Of a stretch of DNA of 64,000 nucleotides, positions 1 through 14,574 are shown piece by piece. The DNA is taken from the NCBI GenBank assembly GCA_029204225.1, contig CM055100.1:30952149-31016148 (forward strand). The letters run 5' to 3'. The DNA comes from Diphasiastrum complanatum (lineage: Eukaryota > Streptophyta > Lycopodiopsida > Lycopodiales > Lycopodiaceae). The position numbers were made by a program, and so were the translations under genes. Position 1 is the first letter of the stretch; the number at the start of each line of letters is the position of its first letter. The notes beneath the pieces were generated by a model. It did not search any database. It was not told the DNA's origin and saw nothing but the letters and a program-made list of their open reading frames with translations.

Positions 1-99
1 TACAATTTTTTCAGGCATAACATATTGCTAGAAAAGTAAATCCTAGGTGATTAGTATTGCATTCAATTTAAGCTTATATGTAGTGAATTTTGTTGCATA

Positions 100-1989
<1,890 letters not shown>

Positions 1990-3155
1990 CATAGTTTATA
2001 CTAAGAGAGTAGAATGGCACGGATCTGCCCTACTACCCAGTATAAACATTGGCAGTCTCTTACTATGTATTAATCACATCTTTCCTATACAGTGTCCTGA
2101 TACCGTGGATGTTATGTCATTCTGATATAACATTCATGGCAACACTTCACCTTACCTCTATTAGTGTTACTTTAGAGTTTTGGTGAGATACAACTAGAAA
2201 GCATAGATATGCTCAGGAGTATGGACAACAGTGTGTGACATACCTTATGCTGTAAGGGTCACTTGGGTCAGTATAGCATGGATTTGCTCTGATACTAGCA
2301 CACGTGTTCACACAAGGTCTTTCGGCCAAGTAAGACTCCAAACGGTTTAAACTTTTCATGCTCTTCTTTAATTAAAACGAACTGATACGGACCAACTGAT
2401 CGTAAGCTGATTAGTATGGCACTTGCCCTAATATGAAGATATGACGGCTTGGCCTATCACTGGACTATGTTTTAAATCACTATTCAAAGCTGTTAAGTAG
2501 TATAACTTCTTTTGGACATGAATAACAACTGTCGTTCAGCTATGACACCTGTCTTCCTCACCAAACTAACTTGAGCGGTTTTGTTTTGTGGGATGGTGGT
2601 AGGTATCAGCTAGACGTCTTGAAAGTGGTATGCTTTATGGTGTTTTTTAGTACTGTATTTTACTTTTCAATCGTACTTTACCTTGTTGGATTATGAATAA
2701 AGGCTTCAAAGAGCCTCAGTCTTGCTTTGTCAAGAGGAATTAAGTGTGGTCTTGTATATCTCTCTCTCTCTTGCAGCATGGTGGTGTAAATTCGACTATT
2801 CCTTGGTTGGGATAGTACTGAAGCTCTTACCTTTTATCCGATTCATAAGCTAACAAAGGTCCTTTTTTATGTTTTAGTCCACAAGATGGTTTTCAAGAAG
2901 TTGCAGCTTTGGTTTTTTGTTCAGACTATTATTTGCTGTATGAAGAAGGCCGTTGAGTTACATAGATTTATTATTAACACTGATAGGGCTACATGTGCTT
3001 CTGCTGGACCTGAGGATAACATTATTTGCTTGATTGATTTGCTAGAGACCATTGATTGGGCAAAGATTTATCTTGAGATTGTTAAGAAGAAACAACCGTT
3101 GAGCCTTGTGAAAAATCTTTATAGTCGTCTTAATGATTTTGCTAACTTGTAAAAG
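1990..3155 (+). repeat. Dispersed repeat R, copy B
   Basis: This is the best same-strand counterpart of the repeat at 11,618-12,690, which lies in the opposite orientation. Blocks that match by eye include the 'ctgatta.tatggca' region near 2,410, the 'acatg.ataacaactg' block near 2,515, 'ggttttgttttgtgggatggtgg' near 2,578, 'gctaacaa.gtc' near 2,850, and the reading frame that ends the copy. Divergence is substantial, so the duplication is old. Confidence 0.5.
2886..3152 (+). pseudogene. Unrecognised conserved frame of repeat R (copy B)
   Basis: An 88-codon frame whose last 65 residues align with the frame at 11,618-12,088 on the other strand. Shared features are 'ICCMKKAV', a His two or three residues later, 'D+AT', 'GP.D.I.CL.DL', 'DW.KIY' and a conserved Lys-rich spacer. 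The two copies keep protein similarity while their flanks have diverged, which suggests the frame was once coding. This copy stops after 'NDFANL', where the other continues for about 90 residues. I do not recognise the family. It could be a captured host exon or part of a transposon protein. Confidence 0.4.
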
Positions 3156-3162
3156 ATCTAAA

Positions 3163-3653
3163 TGGAACTTAATGAGGATGCAACACAATCTACTATCGAA
3201 TCACAAGCAAAAAATGATCAAAATTGATGAAAAATTGATCTAATTTGGTGCATAAGTCAAGCAATGGTTGGACTGAGCCTAAATCACTTTAGGAGGTGTC
3301 CACTACACCTTAGAACAGCCTTGAAGAGTCCCCAAAACTCTGATCTTCTCTCTCCTTGAATGCTAGAAAGCCTCCTCTATGAAATCACCTCCAAAACTCG
3401 CTTAGAAATCAATGCTTGGAGCAAGCAAAACTTGCTATCTTGGTAATGTGAATTGAATTCAACTTTGCCTCTGGTTTTAGACACCTAAACACCTGCAAAT
3501 GAAGTCACACAACACCAATCTCCAATGTATTTGACTCACTTTGAGTTCTAGAATCAATGCTAGATGCTAAGATCCAATCTACACAAGATTTAGATAAAAA
3601 AATTGTGATCAAATTGAATGAAAACCAAGGATTTAGCTCATTTCAGCCTTTAG
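3163..3653 (-). mobile_element. Leader-like internal segment next to a minus-strand LTR
   Basis: This non-coding stretch lies directly downstream, in element orientation, of the primer-binding site at 3,654-3,665. It has the position of an LTR-retrotransposon 5' leader. No gag frame follows before repeat R begins, so the element is truncated here. Confidence 0.35.
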
Positions 3654-3665
3654 GCTCTGATACTA
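3654..3665 (-). promoter_or_regulatory. Primer-binding site (initiator tRNA-Met type)
   Basis: The plus strand reads gctctgatacta, immediately touching the LTR. It differs by one base from the complement of the usual plant PBS TGGTATCAGAGC seen in the intact elements of this window. It fixes both the LTR boundary and the minus orientation. Confidence 0.6.
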
Positions 3666-4346
3666 TGTAAAAATTATAGCAAATAAGGATCCTAAAACAC
3701 TTGAAATGATGAGGGAAACAATAGATTATGATCTCATAAGATTAGCACAAGTTGAACCATCAAAATCCATCAAAAATCTATGCTTGAACCTCACTAAATG
3801 GCCCAAATCCTTGAAGAAGGCTTCACACGTGTGAAAGTACGACCTCCCACAGTCTGAGTACTGTACACCAGACCTACATTCAATGCTATAATCATTAGTA
3901 ATCACAAGTACTCAAACAATTATGAACATAGAGAGCAATTGCACCATTATGAGAGAAAAATCATGAAATTGCTTGATTAATTTTGGTGAGATTTCATCAC
4001 CTATATATACATGATCCATCACGGTTTTGGGCAGGTATGAGTAGCCCTAAACCTATCCCTAATGCTAACTTTGGTGGACCTTTCATCCCTACCAAATTAG
4101 GGATGGAATCTTGGAGATCCTTCAACAATGCAAAAATTACCAAAAATAGCTCCTATTTTTTTTCTCTTGTATCTAAGCATAATTTGGACTCATTCCAAAG
4201 GTTCTAACACTTAGTCTACTTGAGAACATCCTTATGAATGGAATCCTATGATATTTGGCACGTGTGACAAGCCACATCATAACCATCTAACTATTTACAA
4301 GTCATATGACCAAAACTAGTCAAGCTAGAATTGTGAATTTTTAACA
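3666..4346 (-). repeat. LTR of a minus-strand retrotransposon
   Basis: About 681 bases with matching inverted ends: the plus strand starts tgtaaaaatt and ends aatttttaaca, so the element strand reads TG...CA. The adjacent PBS supports a real LTR. No second copy was found in the window. It could be the 3' LTR of the gag-protease remnant at 4.4-7.3 kb, but the PBS and leader on its other side suggest that internal sequence flanks it on both sides. Confidence 0.55.
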
Positions 4347-4446
4347 GATAGGATAGGAAAGAAACCCACTACAGATATATAGAGATATGTACTAAGATAA
4401 AACTCCTTCGTTTATGGTACTTGCTCTTTTGGGTCACGATGAGCCT

Positions 4447-5400
4447 TGGGTAACATAATCACAACATCATCCAAAGTATAGCGTTTGAAATGCTCTGGCA
4501 TATCATGCTGGACTTCTTCTGATTGTTCTTTTTCATAAGGGTTGATCTTTGATCTCTGTTTAACTTTCTTGGTAGGAATAGATGGTGGAGGCGATAATTG
4601 TCTAGAAGATGTGCTCTTCTCTGAAGGTGATGACTTCCTTGATGGTGTTTGCTTGCGAGAAGTCTAACTTGAAGTATCATCTTTGACCTTCCCTTTTCTT
4701 TTATCCAATAAAGGTGGTACATTCTTAGAATTGATTTTTCGAGATGATTTTTCCCATGTCAGGACCGTATTGTAGTGTTACTTAGCTTGTTTCTTTGTCA
4801 TTGGTTGCAAAAGTGATTGGCGTATCCAAAGTTCGATCAAGTAAAAAAATTTCACTCAATTCGGATTGATTATCTTGTTGACACATATAGCCTGCTATAC
4901 AATCCACTGTTGCAAGAGCTTGATTCCAGTTGATAGTGTCGGTTTGAGAGTCATAATGGACTCCCAAAATCTTCATTTGTAGATCACATGTATGATCAGT
5001 CGTTGATGAATCATCATCCCCTCTTTGGACTACTGGCTTGATAGTCCAAGTGATTGGATCTACTTTGACCGCATGCTCATGATTCTCAAAAGTAATTTTG
5101 CCGGTGCCCCAGTTATGAATTACTTGCACAACTCGTAACGATGGACGTCCCAATAAAATTCGATATACATTTGGTGCGTCAGGTAAGTCCACTACTACAA
5201 AAATAAAGACAAACTGCACTCTAGCTATTTTGTAGGTATGTCTTCAACCATTCCTCTTGGACGTTTGGTTAGCTAGCTTGATGGAAAAAGTGACAAGCTT
5301 CAACTTTGTAAGTCCCCATTTTGCACATAGCTTGGTTGAAATCAGGTTAACTCCTGAACCTCCATCAATCATAGCTGCTTCTTTACCAAATTCTCTATGT
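4447..5400 (-). pseudogene. Retrotransposon aspartic protease region, decayed
   Basis: On the minus strand, the frame covering about 5,220-5,400 contains an 'IDGGSGVNLIS' motif, the retropepsin D-x-G-type active site of Ty3/gypsy-like elements. The frame at 4,782-5,219 continues with 'ILLGRPSLR', the second conserved protease segment. Together they span a gag-associated protease. The domain is split by frameshifts. No reverse transcriptase, RNase H or integrase follows before the LTR at 4,346, so the element is either deleted or a gag-protease-only non-autonomous form. The start is not defined. Confidence 0.5.
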
Positions 5401-5927
5401 TGTATCGATAGGGTGATGTTTTCTGCTCACTTTCCCAGGCAGTTCCTACATTGAGTACTTCGTTTGTTTCTTCAAACTCGACACAAAAAAGTGGCTTCTA
5501 ACAAACTTGTGGTTCCATCTGAGTTAATCTTTATGCTAATCTTTTGCTTTAGGCCCCAGCTTAAGAAATTCCCCCAATGTAATATCCATCTTGCTAGACA
5601 AAATATTTATGATCAATTCTGTTTGTGGTGCTTCTGGTTCTATCATCTTGAAGGGTTCTTCATGATGGTGCAACTGTGTATTAACATTTGTTCTTGGATA
5701 TGGTTGTGGCATAGAAGGAGAATGGACTTCGGTTGCTACTTTAGCGGCTTCTTCAGCTTCTTCTTCTGCCAATTGTTTAATCCACTGTCTCATATTTTGA
5801 TATTTTTTTTTCTACTTTGAGATTCAAATACACCCTTGATGTGGTAGGTATATTTGTAGTGGTGCAAATTCAACATGTACTGGATCGACTAGAACCTCTT
5901 TCTGTTTCTGAACTTTGGTAACAACCA

Positions 5928-7315
5928 TCAAAGGTATAGAGTTGGTCTTTTCTTGATTGTAATCATATTCACTAGAGCGATAATCAGTGGTGGTTTGGGT
6001 CTTGTAGGACATTCTTTATAACAGTGTCCATAACCACATTCTCTACAGAATGGTATAAATTTTTCTTTGTTTGGACATTCAGCAACTCTACGGTTCTCTC
6101 CACATGCAAAACATCCAAGTGGCGCTCTGGACCATTGTCTTGCTGCTTGTTGTTGCGCAACAACATAGATGGCATACTGCTCTGAAGGACCACTCTTGTG
6201 ATCATTGCTATAGTTCCATTGCTCATTTCCAAGATAAGGTTCTGGTTCCATTAGATTTGCAGGAGGAGCACTCTGTCCCGTTGGAGCTGGCAGAGCTAGT
6301 CGTTCTAGAAATCCAAGGGCAAAATTGAAAGACTTTCCATCAGGACCCTTTGAATAAGTAGGTTTTCGATATTGAAGCTTAGCATACCTTTGCTGGATAA
6401 TCCGAGGATTAAATGAGCAAAAGGTTGTTTCATGTCCCGTAGAGTTACACAGATGACAAATAGTATTTATCATTCGTTGTTTTGATGTTGGACATTCATT
6501 CATAGTGTGATTTCCCAGACATTTTTCCGGCTAGGAAAAGTCTTTGAAAACTTTTCAGGTCCTTTGTTCGCTTTACCATGGAATTCTTCCAATCCTTTAA
6601 TCTTTTCATCAAGTTGAGAATGCATCTTTTCCAGCTGCATCTGCTGCTTTTGACCAAGTTTTTTGAACTCATCGATCATCTTCTCTGTAGTCGCATTGAT
6701 ATTTGTTGATGCAATGGTAGTGGATGTTGTCGTGGTTTGGCCTGCGGTATAAGACAACATTCCAACATTTGGTTCGTCATCCGAATCTTCATCCTACTCA
6801 TGAATTGCATCGTCCATAGTGCTTTGTATTGTAGCGTATTCATTATGGCGTTTCAGCTCGCGTCTAATCCTTTTAGGCAGACCTGCTAAGAACCACATAA
6901 TCAAAGCATTGTCATTGATTAGATCGGGATCACACTCAGATCTGAGGTGTTTAACCCATTCATTATAATCTCGTACTACTTCTCGCTTTCCCATTTTAAT
7001 TTTATTTAAAAGGAGAAAGGGATCCTTTATAAATTCTATGGGCTTAAATCTTGTAATGAGAGCAGCTTTAACCACTTTCCAATCTTGACATTTTGCTTCC
7101 TCTCAGTTCTAAAACCAATCTTGAGTAGCTCTAGTTAAGGCCATAAGGAATAACTGAAGTTTATCTTGTGAAAAAACTTTGCCATAAACCCTACATGATT
7201 CAGAAAAGATCTGGAAAAATCTTATGGAATCAAATAACCCATACTTTGGTATATCTAACTGAGGAGACCTTCTAACAATAATTGGTGGAGGATTCAGTGG
7301 TCCTTTTTCAACCAT
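5928..7315 (-). pseudogene. Retrotransposon gag, decayed, with several zinc knuckles
   Basis: Three or four overlapping minus-strand frames together read as one gag protein. The 7,109-7,315 and 6,794-7,075 pieces resemble the retrotrans_gag fold ('TRATQDWF', 'FLAGLPKRIRREL'). The 6,500-6,760 piece is Gln/Lys-rich and coiled-coil-like. The 5,928-6,503 piece carries cysteine motifs CHLCNSTGHETTFC, CFACGENRRVAECP and CRECGYGHCYKECP, the first a true CCHC knuckle and the others degenerate versions. Frame breaks separate the pieces. Gag would package element RNA in the cytoplasm. The product belongs with the protease region downstream. Confidence 0.6.
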
Positions 7316-7592
7316 AATTCCAAATTATGTCAATCAGACAGTGAGATTGGATCTAGATTTTTCAACGATATCCTATCTCAAATCAGATCAAATCTGTAAT
7401 TTCTATCACTTGAAAATAATCAGATTCTGATTATTGATCAAGCAATCGACACTAAAATGATGATTTTCTAGAATCACTATCAAATTAAAATAGAATGATT
7501 CCAAAATTTGACAGAGGCTAGATTGGTTGATCAGAACCTAGAATTAACACAGGCGAAGGTTATCTTGGCGAGGGTTGACCGGGCGAAGGTTC

Positions 7593-8155
<563 letters not shown>

Positions 8156-8192
8156 CCCTCCTTAAATGACAATGCAAAAACTGAAATCTTCA

Positions 8193-9932
8193 CTATGTAA
8201 CAAAACCACCATGTGGTATCAAATTTAAAGCTTTGCATAAAGCTTCAAATCTGACTCTAGGCAACGCCTTAGTGAAGAGGTCCGCAATATTATCCTCTGT
8301 AGGACAATATTCAAGTAAAATGTCGCCATCATGAAGTCTCTCCCGAACAAAGTGATAATGGATCTCGATGTGCTTCGTCCTCGCATGAAAAACATGATTC
8401 CGTGCAATGGCAATAGCACTTTGACTATCACTCAAGATAAGAGTGGCTGAGGGCTCGCCAAACTTCATGTCAACAAGTAGTCTTCTCAGCCATAAACACT
8501 CTATTGTGGTTGAAAATATCACTCTATATTCTGCCTCACTAGAAAAAGTAGCAACAGTGGGCTGCTTTTTAGTTGACCAAGAAATTGCAAAATTTCCATA
8601 GAAAATGCAATGTCCACTTGTAGAGCGTCTAGTGTCTTGATCTCCACCCCAATCCGAGTCACTAAAACCAACCAAACATGCATCATCACAAGCATGAAAA
8701 ACCAGTCCATGACTTCTTGTTCCTTGAAGATATCGAAAGATCCTCTTCAACGCTTTCCAATGTGATGTCATCGGGGCATGCATGAATTGACTCATGAGTG
8801 AGACACTATAAGAAATGTCCGGTCTTGAATTACATAGGTAAATGAGACAACCAATAGCTTGACAATATAAAGTAGTGTCGAATGATTCACCATCAACTTG
8901 ACTACTTAATTTCACACCTATCTCCATAGGTGTAGCAACTGGCTTGCAATCTTCCATCTTGAACTGCTTCAAAATCCACCCAATGTAGCGTTCTTGAGAG
9001 ATGAAAATTCTAGCCCCTTCTTGTACAAATTCAAGACCACGATAAAAGTGCAATAGGCCTAAATCTGAGGTTTCAAAAACCATACCAAGATCAAGTATTA
9101 CGGCATCAATCTGCTGCTCATTACTTCCCATAATAATATCATCAACATAAAGCAAAATAATGATGATATAAGCTGAAGTATGCTTGACATAAAGAGTAGA
9201 TTCACTAGGACTATTAATAAACCCTTGATCACAAAAGTAGGCATGTATCTTTTGATACCACATCCTCGGAGCTTGCTTCAGTCCATAAAGTGTCTTCTTG
9301 AGAAGACAAACTTTATTTTCTTGGCCTTCAACCAAAAAACCAGCAGGTCGTTGAAGGTATACTTCCTCATTGAGATCACCATCGAGGAATGTTGTCTTTA
9401 TGTCAAGCTGTCACAAACGCCAACCAAAGTGGGCAGCCAAAGAGGTTACTACCCTCACGGTAGTCATCCGAGCAGTAGGAGAAAAAGTCTCCTCATAATC
9501 AATCCCCTTTTGCTGAGCATAGCCTTTGGTAACGAGCCTTGCCTTGTATCTTTCAATGGTACCATCTGCGTTATAATTGATTTTGTATACCCATTTAGAA
9601 CCAATTGTCTTCTTCCCATGAAGAAGATCAACAAGAACGGAAATCTGGTTCTTCATAAGTGAGTCATACTCATCTTGCATCGCATCCTCCCAACATTTTA
9701 GTCCCTTGGCCTGCTCATAGAAAACAGGTTCTTCTGCAACATCTCCATGAGATGTAAGAGCAAAATTTGAAAAATCAGCACAGTCCACTGATTTTGTAGA
9801 GGCACGTGTCTTTCCATGATAAAATGAACTTACTTTGCTGTCCCACAAAGTCGACAACAGCCATCGTGGGACTGTCTTGGGCTGTCCAACAACCATGTCT
9901 CTTCTTACAATTTGCTGTCCAAGATCTTCCAA
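8193..9932 (-). pseudogene. copia-1 reverse transcriptase-RNase H
   Basis: Two frames in one register (9,411-9,932 and 8,193-9,335) are separated by in-frame stop codons near 9,400. The first has 'GSKWVYKINYNADG' and 'ERYKARLVTKGYAQ', the copia RT N-terminus. The second has 'LYGLKQAPRMWYQ', the polymerase motif 'LLYVDDIIMGSN', 'CNSRPDISYSV' and the RNase H residues around 'GFSDSDWGGD', 'SSEAEYR', 'SDSQSAI' and 'RTKHIEIHYHFVRE'. Catalytic residues are largely present. The stop makes this copy defective. It would copy element RNA into DNA inside virus-like particles. Confidence 0.85.
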
Positions 9933-10101
9933 AATTGGTCCTTGCTATCCAACAGTCCTTGTAGGTTGATTTTGAGCAACAACGGGCGGTTCTTGATAAA
10001 CATTAGGCTCTAAGCTTGATGAGGTGTTGGGCATGTCGAAACTGGTTGATTGCTGCCCCTTATCTCCAGCAATAGAAGATGGTACCAAATCTGGAAAAAC
10101 T

Positions 10102-10521
10102 TCAACATGAAACGTCCTTCATAGGATAGATCCATGTAAAACAAGAAAAGTCATCAATAAAAGTCACAAAATAGATGTACTTTCCAATGGATTTGGTCCT
10201 CATTGGACCACAAACATCACTATGAACCAAATCAAATTTATCAAGAACCCTTATAGTTCCATCAATTGGAAAAGGTTTCCTTTGAAACTTTCCAGGTATG
10301 CACCCCTCGCATACATGCCCTTCCGGCTGCTCAATAGTAGGAATGTCTTCTACCATATTAAATGTCTTTAGCTTCTTCAAACTTGCAAAGTTGATATGCC
10401 CAAACCTTGTGTGCCACAATTCAGCCAACTCCAATGATTGTGATGTAGAAGCAACAAGACATGTAGAGGGAATTCGTCGCTCATAGGTATCCATCACCAG
10501 CATGCATTGTTCCCGAAACAA
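10102..10521 (-). pseudogene. copia-1 integrase N-terminal part
   Basis: This frame carries the GAG-pre-integrase HHCC zinc domain ('LWHTRFGHINFASL' to 'CEGCIPGKF') and the start of the catalytic fold with the first aspartate region ('DLVHSDVCGPM', 'YFVTFIDDFS'). It ends abruptly after 'IYPMKD'. By comparison with copia-2, about 190 residues containing the other two catalytic acidic residues are deleted, and the sequence resumes in the 'VFPDLV' linker. Integration function is lost. Confidence 0.75.
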
Positions 10522-11277
10522 TAATCAAGAGTGATCTTTTAGGATCCTTAAGAGGACACTTATCTTTTTTGAACTCAACAACTAGTCCTTGCTTCAACAT
10601 AGTTGAAACCGAAAGAAGATTCTTCTTGATTCCCGGAACATAAAGTAGACTCTTAATGTACTTTTCTTCACCATTAGGCAAAATGATGGCTACAATTCCA
10701 ATTCCATGAATAGAATAAGATGCATCATCCGCACATTGTACCTTACTTCCATTTTGTACTTTCACTAATTTAGTGAATGCTTTTTTACGAGAATTCATAT
10801 GACGAGTAGCACCCCTATCAATCACCCATTCAATGGGCTGAAAATCAGCAACTTGCAAAACAGAATCTGAATTCCTCATAGATGTAGAAGTACTAGTAGA
10901 AGCAATATTAGACACAAAAGCATAGTCTTGGTTGAAGAGATCACCACTAGCTTCAAGCTCTTGCTCCAAAGTAGCAAGTGAAGCACTAGAATCAATTCCT
11001 TTACTCTCCTCTTTCGCAATCTTCTTCTTACAATCCTTGATGAAGTGCCCATACCTTTTGCAATAATGGCACTTCCCTTTCTTCTTTTGAGTGTTAACAT
11101 TTTGACCTCCAACGGGCTTTTGCTCATCCTTGGAAGGAGGATTCCCCTTTCCTTTTGACCTGCCTTTGCCCTTGCCTTTCGTGAAGAAAGCTTGATCTTG
11201 TTGAGTGTCACCCACAAAGTTTTGCCTCGTTTGCCCCTCTTGAAGAAGCAGCCCAACAAGTTCATCCAAGGAGAGTT
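10481..11277 (-). pseudogene. copia-1 gag C-terminus and protease
   Basis: The frame begins within gag ('ELVGLLLQEGQTR') and runs through a basic Lys/Gly-rich segment and a CCHC zinc knuckle 'CHYCKRYGHFIKDC'. It then reaches the protease active-site region, where 'VIDRGATRHM' replaces the usual D-S/T-G-A. The catalytic triad residue Ser/Thr is changed to Arg, while copia-2 keeps 'IDSGATRHM'. The change alone would inactivate the protease. The gag N-terminus is absent because of truncation at about 11,277. Confidence 0.75.
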
Positions 11278-11617
11278 GTAATTCTTACATTTAATTCAGA
11301 GTGACTTGCTCTCAACAATAAAGTAGAATTCTATAAATAAAAGAGCGAGGACCTGTAGCAACAACTCAATAATGAGAAGCTGTCTCGTATAAGTGCTAAA
11401 ACAACTTTGCACTGCTGCACCGACCAAGGCACCATCAATGTTGACGTACGTAAGTGGGAACAAGCATAGAGCAGCAAGCTTGTAGACTTGAACTTCAGCT
11501 TCAATAAGATGGGTAAGAGCAATCCAGAGTTCAATAGAAATGGGTGCCAAAAAATTCACTGAAGAAAGGCTCCAAAACTTATAGGCAGATTTGGCAGATT
11601 TAAACTCAATAGTACGA
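11278..11617. other. Unassigned spacer
   Basis: No recognisable coding or repeat match. The sequence lies between the copia-1 truncation point and the unrecognised frame of repeat R. Confidence 0.4.
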
Positions 11618-12088
11618 TTAAGTACCAAAGGTACTTGGCAACTTTTGGATTGGCAAAATTAAGACAGATTGATTGTCCACTTCACAGATTTCTTGAGAGA
11701 AAGATTCCAATTGGGATGCACTATCTTCATCAAGGTCTTCAGTAAAGATCAAAGGATGAGATGAGGTAGGAGATTTAGTAAGGGTAGGGGTATCAACAGA
11801 AAGGTAACCATTTTCTTTTTCCAAATAGGCAAATATCTCTTGAATACATAAATTGCACAATCTTTCTTCAACAACAATACGTTCATCATAGTTAGAGAGA
11901 TCCATATATATTTTTTCAACCATGTTTAGCGTTTCCTTCGTTTTAATGAAATCCACATATATTTTGATCCAATCCATAGTAGTCATCAAGTCAACAAGGC
12001 AAAAGATTTTATCATCAGGTCCAGCAGCATCACAAGTAGCTTTATCATAAGAAGTAATAAGTTTGTGAACATTAACAGCTTTCTTCAT
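11618..12088 (-). pseudogene. Unrecognised conserved frame of repeat R (copy C)
   Basis: A 156-codon frame opening 'MKKAVNVHKLI'. The first 70 residues align with the frame at 2,886-3,152. The remainder ('RLCNLCIQEIF', then a Ser/Thr/Asp/Glu-rich tail) has no partner here. Upstream in the same register, similarity seems to continue through a TAG that corresponds to CAG (Gln) in copy B, so the ATG used here is probably not the ancestral start. The protein is soluble-looking, with no signal peptide or membrane segment. I do not recognise the family. Confidence 0.4.
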
Positions 12089-12690
12089 GCAACATATGAG
12101 AGTCTAAACAAAAGGGTTAGGAGGAGGAAGGGGCTCCCCATAACCAAGAGCAACAACATCATGGAATCATCCTGTGGACTACATCATCAAGCAGACCTTG
12201 TTAGCCATAAAATACAAGTAAAGGTAAAGGTTTGGTACTACCCCGGCCAAAAGGTAGTCGGGTTGGCATCTTAAAAAGATGTTTTGAGAGAGTAACAGAA
12301 CATCACCTAGCCCCTCTTGACAAGTCAAGACAACCCTTTGAACCCTTCAATTTATAGCATAACAAGTTAAAATATAGCTATATAAAGTCTTACAGTACAA
12401 AGAGTACCAAAAAGTAAAACAAGTTTTAGGACACCCAGCTGTTACCTGCCACCATCCCACAAAACAAAACCGCATGAGTTAGTTGTGTGAGGAAAAGAGG
12501 TGTCATAGCTGAGCATCAGTTGTTATCCATGTCCGAAACAAGATTCACTACTTTATCAGCTTGATTGCAATTACAAATACTACGTCCAATCTTTCCAATC
12601 ATGCATTTCACAATTAGCAATACATTTTTCCCTTTAACGAAACCGTATCAGGACAGATGCCATATTGATCAGTGTAAGAGCAAAAAAGAA
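11618..12690 (-). repeat. Dispersed repeat R, copy C (inverted)
   Basis: On the minus strand this segment parallels copy B (1,990-3,155). It contains the 'ctgatcaatatggca' block, 'acatggataacaactgatg', 'ggttttgttttgtgggatggtgg', 'gctaacaaggtc' and then the conserved reading frame. The inverted pair encloses 3.2-11.6 kb. Confidence 0.5.
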
Positions 12691-14250
12691 TGTATTAAGT
12701 TGACATAAAAATATCTACATGTAAGAAGCTATCTTGCAATACACAAGTGAAAAGAGACATGATTTTGACAATAGTGCTAGGTACTAGGGCAGATATGTGC
12801 CATACTAATTCCAAGGACATCCTATACAAAACATTTTGGAGTCCAAGCACCTTACGACTTGGGCAAATCCATTGCCATTCAAGCATGTCAGAATCAAACT
12901 CTGCAAACATCGCTACCTTACTCATACATGCTGCACTTCCAGCTTGAAAAAAAAAATTTGAACCTTGCAAAGGATAAAAAAGACCAAACTTAATAAGATT
13001 CGAAACATGAAATGTAAGCATTTTTCCAGATCATAACTTCAAAAAAACATTTACGTAACTCATGACGTTTCAAATGTCTTTATGAACTGTACTGTAGTGT
13101 TGGGTAATACTACCTTCCATATAACTTCATAGAGCTTCATACATGAATGCGAGGTGAAGTAATTTCTTGCGAGCTACCCATCTCCCACTGCTTCAAGCAA
13201 AACCCTGCTTATGAACTACCGATTCAAAACCGAAAGTGATGGATTAATGGTAATGCAACCTTTTTCCAGTAGTATCGTAATCTTGCAACGATGTTAAACT
13301 CAAACACATGCACTTGTTTACTATAAGCCAGTACTCGTGTGTCAAAGGGTGATAGAGTCATCAGTTCATAGCTTGATTGTTTATCAAATATGGAAAGCAG
13401 TATAGCATTTACGTTACTCTTGCATTCAAATAGATACTGTTATAAAAAAAAACCACATCACATTTTGTGCTTACTTCCAAAGATAACCGTGTGCATTACT
13501 CATTTGTTGAGCACATACACATTACATTTTTTTATACAATCACAAGCTTATACTAAGACGAGCAAAAATCGTGGTAGGCGGCCTACTATGAAGGTTTACG
13601 TAGAGACAATCTTATGCATTATCAATAGCCACAAAAACTTCTAACATTCTGAAAACCAGTAGATAGCAATGGAGGTCCATCGCAATTCAGATGGCTAGCA
13701 TTTGTGATAATCTACTCAACAAAAAAACACGTGGAGTAGGTCCATCAATTCATATGGAAATCATTTGAGATAATCCTAAAAAAAAATAGCACGTGGAGTA
13801 GGTCTATCGCAATTAGTGCACTACTACCATGCTTCAATCCACTAGAAGCCACAGTAGGAGGCACGGACTTCTGTCCACTAGAAAGCGCTGGCTAGCGGCC
13901 CATCATTCCTTACAAAATGGTACCAATCATGCATGAACGTTGCAACAAAATATTCTGGTGATTGTTCGTTGTCAGAAGCAACATCATATGTGAAGAGGTG
14001 AATAACATACTTGTGGTAATGTTCACTATTGCTTTTTAGACAACACCCACACGTATTCGCTTCCAATCATGTATTACGGAAGCAAGAATGTAGTATCGAT
14101 CTATGATAATCAAAATATCATGTGAGCTCATTCCCTTTCCAGCATAACAAGCTAATGATATTCCTTCGATGCATATGATCATTCAATCAAACAAACCATA
14201 GCTTTCTTACCTTAGTTTGTAGTATCTTCCACTCGAATACTCTTAAAAGC
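12691..14250. other. Non-coding stretch, nothing recognised
   Basis: Short frames only, none with a recognisable motif. A weak internal duplication of about 75 bases at 13,670-13,815 repeats 'acgtggagtaggtc.atc' and 'cat.tgagataatc'. Confidence 0.45.
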
Positions 14251-14251
14251 A

Positions 14252-14389
14252 TAACGATCTCCAAGTGAAGATCTTCAATAACCTTGTCACATGCAAACCA
14301 AAAGAACACCTGTGGAGCAAAACCACCCAACCAACAAGAAATGGCTGGTCAATACCCTAACCCCTTCACCCCCAAGCCAAGGTGAATGG
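14252..14389 (-). repeat. Direct repeat / possible LTR fragment (left copy)
   Basis: About 138 bases closely match 16,905-17,043 in the same orientation, sharing 'tcacatgcaaaccaaaag', 'cacctgtggagcaaaacc' and 'cccccaagccaaggtgaatg'. The spacing (2.65 kb) and the gag fragment between the copies suggest LTR remnants of a minus-strand element. Confidence 0.5.
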
Positions 14390-14574
14390 GTTTATTAAAT
14401 AACCACTCATACCCTAGGATTATGTCCGTATGTGCCAAATCTAAAACATGGAAATCTATTAACTCTTTGTAGTCTTGAAATTAAACTTGCAGTTTTGGAA
14501 CTTTTACATCCCATGTCTCCAACTCCTCACCTGAAGCTAGATGTATTTTATATCTATGATCACTGGCTTCAGTT

